From positions 1-64,000 of the forward strand of contig CAWALL010000037.1 in NCBI GenBank assembly GCA_963782885.1: a DNA stretch of 64,000 nucleotides, read 5' to 3'. Shown here piece after piece: positions 58,683 to 64,000 of this stretch (position 1 is its first letter; every line of letters begins with the position of its first letter). This DNA is from DATAOG01 sp963782885. GTDB taxonomy: Bacteria > Pseudomonadota > Alphaproteobacteria > Geminicoccales > Geminicoccaceae. A program made the translations under genes and the position numbers. Below the pieces are notes generated by a model. That model made no database searches. It worked only from the letters and a program-made list of their open reading frames with translations, and was not told the DNA's origin.

Positions 58683-59540
58683 ATGGCAGCACTGGCTCCT
58701 CCACTGGACGACCTTCGGGCCGAAGTCGACCGGATCGACCAGGCGGTCCTGGAACTATTGATCGAGCGGACCGACGTGGTGCGCGAGATCGGCAAGATCA
58801 AGGCGGACCGTCTGAACGGGCGGCTCGCGGCCCGGCCGGCGCGCGAGGCGGTGATCCTGCGCCGCCTGGTGACGCTGGCCGGCGATCGCTTTCCGCGCGC
58901 GGTGCTGGTGCGGATGTGGCGCGAACTGCTGGCGGCGACCACCCGCCTGCAGACGCCGATGTCGGTTTCGGTCTTCGGCGCGCAGCAGGGCGTCGCCATC
59001 TGGGATCTGGCGCGCGACCACTTCGGCTCGGTGACGCCGATGGTCCGGGTCGAGAGCGCGACCCAGGCGCTGCGCTCGGTCAGCGACGGCAGCGCCACGA
59101 TCGCGGTCCTGCCGCTGCCGAGCGACGACGACCCCTGGTGGCGGGCGCTGGTCTCCGACCATCACGACCGCCTGCGGGCGTTCGCGCGCCTACCGTTCGT
59201 CGCGCGGGGCACCGGCGAGGGTGAGGAGGTGCACGCTCTGGCGCTCGCCCGGCTCGAGCCGGAGCCGAGCGGCGACGACCTTGCGCTGCTCGCGATCGAG
59301 GCCGAATCCGGCGTCTCGCGCGGCCGGCTCAGGGATCTGCTGCTGGCGGCCGGCCTGAACCCGGCCTGGCTCGCGGCCTGGCGCTGCGCCGAGCCGCCCC
59401 AGACGGTGCATCTGGTCGAGGTCGACAGCTTCATCGAGGAGGGCGACGAGCGGATCGCCCGGGTCCTGAGCGCGGCGCGCGCCGAGGTCTTGCGGATCGT
59501 ATCGGTCGGCGGCTACCCTCGGCCGCTGCCACCAGCTTGA
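58683..59540 (+). CDS. Chorismate mutase (AroQ class) with C-terminal extension
   Basis: ATG 58683 gives 285 residues; earlier in-frame starts at 58653 and 58659 exist. The AroQ helical domain occupies residues about 5-95: LDDLRAEVDRIDQAVLELLI, ERTDVVREIGKIKADR, AREAVILRRLVTLAGDRFPR. The rest (MSVSVFGAQQGVAIWDLARD, SATIAVLPLPSDDDPWWRAL) resembles the extension seen in alphaproteobacterial chorismate mutases, with a prephenate-dehydratase-like look but no catalytic Thr-Arg-Phe motif seen. Makes prephenate from chorismate; starts an operon with hisC and tyrA. Confidence 0.9.
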   Translation: MAALAPPLDDLRAEVDRIDQAVLELLIERTDVVREIGKIKADRLNGRLAARPAREAVILRRLVTLAGDRFPRAVLVRMWRELLAATTRLQTPMSVSVFGAQQGVAIWDLARDHFGSVTPMVRVESATQALRSVSDGSATIAVLPLPSDDDPWWRALVSDHHDRLRAFARLPFVARGTGEGEEVHALALARLEPEPSGDDLALLAIEAESGVSRGRLRDLLLAAGLNPAWLAAWRCAEPPQTVHLVEVDSFIEEGDERIARVLSAARAEVLRIVSVGGYPRPLPPA

Positions 59541-59596
59541 GCGCCGCGCCCGCCGCGGCGCGGAGCTCTTCCAACCGTCAGCGCGGAACCCGAGAG

Positions 59597-60685
59597 ATGG
59601 CGAGCCTCCGGCCACGCCCCGGCATCCTGGAGATCGAGCCCTACGTCGGCGGCCGGTCCGAGATCGCGGGCGCGTCCCGAGTGATCAAGCTGTCGGCAAA
59701 CGAGTCGGCGATCGGGCCCTCTCCGAGGGCGATCGAGGCCTATCGGGCGGTCGCTGCGGACATCCACCGCTATCCGGATGGCGATGCGTCGGCGCTACGC
59801 GCCGCGATCGGCGAGCGTTTCCAGCTGGATCCGGCGCACATCCTGTGCGGCGCCGGCTCGGACGAGCTGATCCAGCTGCTGATGCGCGCCTATGCCGGGC
59901 CGGGCGACGAGGTGCTGTACAGCGCGCACGGCTTTCTGATGTACAAGCTCAGCGCGCTCGGTGTCGGCGCGGTGCCGGTTGCAGCGCCCGAGCGCCGGCT
60001 CACGACCGACGTCGACGCACTGCTCGAACGGCTGAACAGCCGCACGCGCATGGTCTTCATCGCCAATCCGAACAATCCGACCGGCAGCTATCTTTCGGCC
60101 GAAGAGCTCGAGCGCGTGCACGCCGGCCTGCCCGAGGACGTGCTGCTGGTGATCGATGCGGCTTACGCCGAATACGTCCGCCGCAACGACTACACGGCCG
60201 GAATCGAGCTGGTCGATCGCGCCGCCAACGTGGTCATGACCCGCACTTTCTCGAAGCTGTTCGGCCTCGCGGCACTCCGACTCGGCTGGCTGTACGGCCC
60301 GGCGCACGTAATCGACGTCCTGCAGCGCCTGCGGGGGCCGTTCAACGTCGCGACGCCGGCGCAGGTCGCGGGCGTCGCCGCGCTCGAGGACCGGGACCAT
60401 CAGGAGCGCTCGCGCGCCCACAACGACCGCTGGCTGCCCTGGCTCACCGAAGCGCTGGCCGGGCTCGGGCTGAAGGTCCACCCGAGCATCGCCAACTTCG
60501 TCCTGGTCGAGTTCGCGCCCGAGGGGCCCGGGAGCGCTGCCGCGGCCAGCGCCTGGCTCGAGCGCCACGGCATCATCGCGCGTCCGATGAGCGCCTATGG
60601 CCTGCCGCACTGCCTGCGGATCTCGATCGGGCTCGAAGCTGAGAACCGGGCTGTGGCCCAGGCTTTGCGCGAGTTCGTGACGTGA
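59597..60685 (+). CDS. hisC: Histidinol-phosphate / aromatic aminotransferase
   Basis: A 362-residue class I/II PLP aminotransferase. ATG 59597 gives the usual N-terminus MASLRPRPGILEIEPYVGG; TTG 59537, overlapping the previous stop, is an alternative. IKLSANESAIGPSPRAIEAY, YPDGDASALRAAIGERF, LCGAGSDELIQLLMRAY and FIANPNNPTGSYLSAEEL are family marks; TRTFSKLFGLAALRLGW carries the cofactor lysine. Lying between chorismate mutase and tyrA, it may serve tyrosine and phenylalanine synthesis as well as histidine. Confidence 0.94.
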   Translation: MASLRPRPGILEIEPYVGGRSEIAGASRVIKLSANESAIGPSPRAIEAYRAVAADIHRYPDGDASALRAAIGERFQLDPAHILCGAGSDELIQLLMRAYAGPGDEVLYSAHGFLMYKLSALGVGAVPVAAPERRLTTDVDALLERLNSRTRMVFIANPNNPTGSYLSAEELERVHAGLPEDVLLVIDAAYAEYVRRNDYTAGIELVDRAANVVMTRTFSKLFGLAALRLGWLYGPAHVIDVLQRLRGPFNVATPAQVAGVAALEDRDHQERSRAHNDRWLPWLTEALAGLGLKVHPSIANFVLVEFAPEGPGSAAAASAWLERHGIIARPMSAYGLPHCLRISIGLEAENRAVAQALREFVT

Positions 60686-61638
60686 CCGGAGCCGGCAAGC
60701 CGCCCCGGTTCGAACGGGTCGCGCTGATCGGCATCGGCCTGATCAACGGCTCGCTCGCCCTCAACCTGCGCGACGCCGGCATTGCCGGCGAGATCGTCGC
60801 ATGCGCGCGCAGCGAGGAAACGCTGGAGAAAGCCCGGGCGCTCGGTCTCGCCGACCGCACCACGACCGTGCCGAAAGATGCGGTCGCGGGCTGCGACTTC
60901 GTGGTGATCGGGACGCCGCCCGGCGCCGCGGGGCCGGTCGCCGAGGCGATGGCGCCCGGCCTGGCGCCGGGCGCCATCGTCAGCGACGTGAGCTCGCTCA
61001 AGGCCGAGGTGATCCGCGCCGTGGTTCCGCATCTACGCGAGCCCGAGTGCTTCGTCGGCGCCCATCCGGTCGCCGGCACCGAGCATTCCGGTCCCGAGGC
61101 CGCCTTCCTTGCCCTGTTTCGCAATCGCCACTGCATCCTGACCCCGATCGAGGACACCGATCCCGAGGCGGTCCGGATGGTCGCCGGCGTCTGGCGCGCC
61201 GCCGGCTGCATGATCGAGACCATGACGCCCGAGCACCACGACCGGGTCTTAGCGATCACCTCGCACCTGCCGCATCTGATCGCCTATACGATCGTCGGCA
61301 CGGTCGCCGATCTCGAGGACCATCTGCAGACCGAGGTGCTGCGCTACGCCGCCGGTGGTTTCACCGATTTCACCCGGATCGCGGCCTCGGACCCCGTAAT
61401 GTGGCGGGACGTGTTCCTGAACAACCGCGAGGCGGTGCTCGAGATGCTAGGTCGCTTCACCGAGGATCTCGCGGCACTGCAGCGGGCGATCCGCTGGGGC
61501 GAGGGCGACAAGCTGTTCGACCTGTTCACGCGTACCCGCGCGATCCGCCGCGGCGTGATCGCCGCCGGTCAGGCCTACGACCGCCAGGTGTTGCGTCAGG
61601 GAAGCTCGGATGACCCGGATCAACGCCGAAATTCGTAG
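60682..61638 (+). CDS. tyrA: Prephenate/arogenate dehydrogenase TyrA
   Basis: A 318-residue NAD(P)-dependent dehydrogenase of tyrosine synthesis. GTG start overlaps the hisC stop (GTGA). ALIGIGLINGSLALNLRDAG binds the nucleotide; VIGTPPGAAGPVAEAM, SDVSSLKAEVIRAV, VGAHPVAGTEHSGPEAAF (catalytic His) and RVLAITSHLPHLIAYTIVG belong to the catalytic domain. The order chorismate mutase-hisC-tyrA is a dedicated aromatic branch operon. Confidence 0.95.
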   Translation: MTGAGKPPRFERVALIGIGLINGSLALNLRDAGIAGEIVACARSEETLEKARALGLADRTTTVPKDAVAGCDFVVIGTPPGAAGPVAEAMAPGLAPGAIVSDVSSLKAEVIRAVVPHLREPECFVGAHPVAGTEHSGPEAAFLALFRNRHCILTPIEDTDPEAVRMVAGVWRAAGCMIETMTPEHHDRVLAITSHLPHLIAYTIVGTVADLEDHLQTEVLRYAAGGFTDFTRIAASDPVMWRDVFLNNREAVLEMLGRFTEDLAALQRAIRWGEGDKLFDLFTRTRAIRRGVIAAGQAYDRQVLRQGSSDDPDQRRNS

Positions 61639-62239
61639 CTATTTCGCGACCCCGGTGGTGGTCGCGACACTCCCGGACGCCGAGGCGCTCAATCGCGAGC
61701 TCAGGCGGATCATCCTCGAGCGCGAGCAGCAGGAGGAGAGCGTCCAGCACAGCAACCTCGGCGGCTGGCAGTCGAGCTGGGACTTCGAGGGCTGGGGCGG
61801 GGCCCCGGCCAGGCGGCTGCTCGAGGGCGCGCGCGAGCTCGCGACCCGGATGACTTCCGACCGGGCCGGCCGGCCGGTGCGGATCGACTGGAAGAGCAAC
61901 GCCTGGGCCAACGTCAACCGCAAGGGCCACGGCAACGAGTTCCACACCCACCCCGGCGCCTACTGGTCGGGCACCTACTACGTCGACGACGGCGGGATCG
62001 GCGACGATCACGAGCTGGACGGCGCCTTCGAGATGCAGGATCCGCGCGGCGTCGCGCCGGCGATGTACGCGCCGCGCCTGGGCTTTGCCGTGCCCGGCGG
62101 TCAGTCGGCCGGCGCCAGCGAGCTGATCTTCCCCAAGAGCGGTCAGCTGATCCTGTTCCCGTCCTGGCTTCAGCATGCGGTCCGGCCCTACCTCGGCGAC
62201 CGGATGCGGATTTCGGTGGCCTTCAATTTCAGCCTCTGA
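61610..62239 (+). CDS. 2-oxoglutarate/Fe(II) oxygenase-like protein (TIGR02466 family)
   Basis: A 209-residue protein, ATG 61610 inside the 3' end of tyrA (29-bp overlap). It begins INAEIRSYFATPVVVATLPD and contains HSNLGGWQSSWDFEGWG, AWANVNRKGHGNEFHTHPGA, YWSGTYYVDD and SGQLILFPSWLQHAVRPYLG with DRMRISVAFNF. The two His residues and the Arg after the second make up a double-stranded beta-helix iron site. The family is called putative 2OG-Fe(II) oxygenase; substrate unknown. Confidence 0.88.
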   Translation: MTRINAEIRSYFATPVVVATLPDAEALNRELRRIILEREQQEESVQHSNLGGWQSSWDFEGWGGAPARRLLEGARELATRMTSDRAGRPVRIDWKSNAWANVNRKGHGNEFHTHPGAYWSGTYYVDDGGIGDDHELDGAFEMQDPRGVAPAMYAPRLGFAVPGGQSAGASELIFPKSGQLILFPSWLQHAVRPYLGDRMRISVAFNFSL

Positions 62240-62766
62240 GCGCCTGGCTGCGGCCGACGCCCGGGTCTGGGTGTTCGCCTACGGCTCGCTAATGTGGCGG
62301 CCCGGTTTCGAGCACGAGCAGGTGCTGGACGCCTGGCTGCACGGCTACCACCGCAGCCTCTGTGTCTATTCGTGGGTCCACCGCGGCACGCGCGAGCGAC
62401 CGGGCCTGGTCCTGGGCTTGGACCGGGGCGGCTCCTGCCGCGGCCGTGCGCTCGCGGTCGCCCAGGAGCGGGAGGAGCGACGTGCTGCGCTATCTGGACG
62501 CCCGCGAGCTGGTGACCAACGTCTATCGGCGCAGGCTCCTCTATGTGACCACGGCCGCCGGCCGTCTGCCGGCCTGGGGCTACGTCGTGCGCCGCGGGCA
62601 CGAGCAATACGCCGGCAAGCTCGATACGGCGCGGGCGCTCGAGCTGGTCCGGCACGGCCACGGTCAGTCCGGCGCCTGTCGCGACTATCTGGTCAGCACG
62701 GTCACCCACCTCGAGGAGCTCGGCATCCTCGACGGGCCGCTGCATGCGCTCACCAAGGAACTCTGA
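62175..62766 (+). pseudogene. Gamma-glutamylcyclotransferase ChaC with frameshift
   Basis: The first part reads VWVFAYGSLMWRPGFEHEQV, LDAWLHGYHRSLCVYSWVHR and GLVLGLDRGGSCRGRALAVA, a ChaC-type glutathione-specific cyclotransferase whose YGSLMW loop binds the gamma-glutamyl group. Near 62,478 an extra base (GAGGAGCGACGTG) shifts the frame. The remainder, DVLRYLDARELVTNVYRRRL (catalytic Glu in AREL), AWGYVVRRGHEQYAGKL and ACRDYLVSTVTHLEELG, continues in the next phase and ends at 62,766. Start is unclear: ATG 62175 or GTG 62271. A single-base error would restore the gene. Confidence 0.8.
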
Positions 62767-62771
62767 GGATT

Positions 62772-63077
62772 CTAAGGCTCCCCCGTGACCTCGACGTAGA
62801 GCGCCTGGGCCTCGCTCGCGGGGCCGCGGCGGGTGCCCAGCGCCAGCACCCGGACCACCCGCACCGCGCGGCCCTGGGGGAAGGTCAGGACGTCGCCCGG
62901 TCGCACCCGGTAGTGGGGCTTCGCGACCAGCATCGAGTTGATCCGGATCTTGCGCCGGCCGGCGAGTTCGGCCGCCAGCGCCCGGGTCTTGAAAAAGCGC
63001 GCCTGCCAGAGCCACTTGTCGAGCCGGAGCCCATCCTCCGCCGCGGGGTCGGCGACCGGCGAAACGGGCCCGCTCAT
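62772..63077 (-). CDS. S4-domain RNA-binding protein (Hsp15-like)
   Basis: ATG 63077, overlapping the helicase stop as ATGA, gives 101 residues. The S4 motif is clear: LRLDKWLWQARFFKTRALAA, ELAGRRKIRINSMLVAKPHY and RVRPGDVLTFPQGRAVRVVR. Hsp15 proteins bind stalled 50S subunits carrying nascent-chain tRNA. In alphaproteobacteria this gene typically follows the helicase gene, as here. Confidence 0.93.
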   Translation of the reverse strand: MSGPVSPVADPAAEDGLRLDKWLWQARFFKTRALAAELAGRRKIRINSMLVAKPHYRVRPGDVLTFPQGRAVRVVRVLALGTRRGPASEAQALYVEVTGEP

Positions 63078-64000
63078 CCGCTCAGGCGAAGCCCGCGCAA
63101 CGCTGCGAACGGAGAGCCGCCGGAGCCGGTCTGCCCCCGGCGGCGGGCATGCCGGGGCGGCTGCCCGCGCCGGCGGACATAGCGCTCGTCCTCCTGCCGG
63201 CCGTAGCCCAGAGCCTCGATCACCGGCGCCAGATCGGCGCGCTCGAGCGTAGTCAACGCCAAAAGCTCCGGCTCGATCGCGAACGGACCCTGGCGGACGA
63301 GCGCGCGCAGCCGTGCGGCCAGCCGCTCGAGCACGTCGACCCGGAGGCAGACGGGACCGAAGGCCTCGAAGCCGATCGCCTCGGCGAAGCCCTGCGGCAG
63401 GTCCGATCCTGGCAGGGTCGGGCACCCGGAGGCCGGTGGTGCGAGGCCGAGTGCCCGGTGGTGCACCGACCAGAGCCGGGCGCGAAGCTCGACCGCAGCG
63501 GGCTTGAGCATCGCCGGCAGATAGACGTGGCGGGTGCCGAAGCGCACGCCGAGACGGGTCAGATGCGCCCGGTCGGCCGCGCCGAGCCCGTTCAGGACCG
63601 GGCGCGCAGCGGCGGTCCGGACGTTGCCCAAGCCCTCGACCAGCAGGAAGGCGAGGCCGCGTCCGGGGCCGTCGAGCCCGGCCGCCTGCAGGCGCCGGAG
63701 CGGCCGCATCCGCGTCCGCAAATGGGCGTCGAGCCATTGGGCGAGGCGTTGGCGGACGGCGGCGCGCGCGGCGCTGCTCAAGCTGTCCGCGGCCAGCACC
63801 TCGAGCCGGGGCGCGAGCGCCGTGGCGCCCGGCAGCAGCCGGCCCACCGGCGCGGCATTGCGCGCGCCGCCGTAGCGCCAGGTGATCGAGCCACGCTCGG
63901 CGAGCGCAAAGGCGTCGTCCGCGGCCCCGATCAGCGCCTTCGCCCGCCGCTTCAGCTCGGGCACGAGGACGCGCCGGGCGGCGCTGCTGAGCGCCCGCCG
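63074..64000 (-). CDS. SUV3-like helicase, C-terminal part (5' end outside window)
   Basis: The frame is open to base 64000, so only the last 308 residues are seen. The fragment (RAKALIGAADDAFALAERGS, AFLLVEGLGNVRTAAARPVL, LTRLGVRFGTRHVYLPAMLK, HHRALGLAPPASGCPTLPGS, QGFAEAIGFEAFGPVCLRVD, ELLALTTLERADLAPVIEAL, GYGRQEDERYVRRR) matches the C-terminal region of the SUV3-type helicases of alphaproteobacteria, located just upstream of an S4-domain gene. The helicase motor motifs lie outside the window. Substrate RNA or DNA is not known. Confidence 0.8.
   Translation of the reverse strand, partial: RRALSSAARRVLVPELKRRAKALIGAADDAFALAERGSITWRYGGARNAAPVGRLLPGATALAPRLEVLAADSLSSAARAAVRQRLAQWLDAHLRTRMRPLRRLQAAGLDGPGRGLAFLLVEGLGNVRTAAARPVLNGLGAADRAHLTRLGVRFGTRHVYLPAMLKPAAVELRARLWSVHHRALGLAPPASGCPTLPGSDLPQGFAEAIGFEAFGPVCLRVDVLERLAARLRALVRQGPFAIEPELLALTTLERADLAPVIEALGYGRQEDERYVRRRGQPPRHARRRGQTGSGGSPFAALRGLRLSG

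Overview
This 64 kb window is a very GC-rich (about 70 percent G+C by eye), gene-dense bacterial chromosome segment. It has Rho-independent style gene spacing, many ATGA/GTGA/TTGA gene overlaps and frequent GTG/TTG starts. The gene content points to a Gram-negative alphaproteobacterium, probably of the Rhodospirillales type: lptE-holA next to leuS and a DUF3576 lipoprotein gene, metX-metW, the hopanoid genes hpnA/I/J/K, an Mla/MCE lipid transporter, alphaproteobacterial porins and a ModE-type molybdate operator. This is inferred from gene families and synteny; there is no rRNA or tRNA in the window. No CRISPR array, prophage or intact insertion sequence was seen.

Layout. 1-7.6 kb: the end of a 2-hydroxyacid dehydrogenase, then two paralogous sugar ABC importers (binding protein plus two permeases each) in divergent orientation, neither with an ATPase. 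7.6-10.9 kb: chromate regulator chrB with a candidate operator, divergent from a PepSY / DUF1259 / truncated beta-propeller operon. 10.9-12.6 kb: a family 2 glycosyltransferase and a small ORF. 12.7-22.7 kb (minus strand): a [NiFe]-hydrogenase maturation operon (hypF-C-SIS-D-E-A-B, maturation protease, a 40-residue membrane protein). Its gene set resembles that of actinobacterial-type (group 1h) hydrogenases. Upstream it runs into decayed genes: a frameshifted cluster protein, a DUF5947 tail, a decapitated response regulator and a sensor-kinase pseudogene. The hydrogenase subunits are absent, and a deletion scar near 21,390 is the likely reason.

23.1-27.6 kb: hopanoid side-chain genes hpnA, hpnI, hpnJ and hpnK. 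27.9-31.5 kb: an MCE lipid transporter (STAS-MlaE, MlaF, MlaD, auxiliary lipoprotein). 31.6-33.8 kb: an oppBC permease pair without partners. 33.9-41 kb: holA, lptE, leuS, DUF3576 lipoprotein, two outer-membrane porin-type genes. 41.2-48.2 kb: JmjC-like oxygenase, YggS, the molybdate system mop-modCBA under a ModE-like operator, a frameshifted MoeA-N/PBP fusion and a DUF72 protein. 48.6-49.4 kb: an AT-rich PDZ lipoprotein that looks foreign. 49.5-54.7 kb: EVE and YciI proteins, adenine deaminase, and a TPP-riboswitch-controlled thiamine-precursor importer. 55-64 kb: gloB, methyltransferase, metW-metX, chorismate mutase-hisC-tyrA, a 2-oxoglutarate oxygenase, chaC, an S4-domain protein and the end of a helicase.

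Several otherwise normal genes carry single-base frameshifts (near 20,297; 21,801; 22,510; 46,750; 49,673; 62,478). Those at 46.7, 49.7 and 62.5 kb could be sequencing or assembly errors. The group at 20-22.7 kb also includes a nonsense codon and two truncated genes and looks like true decay.
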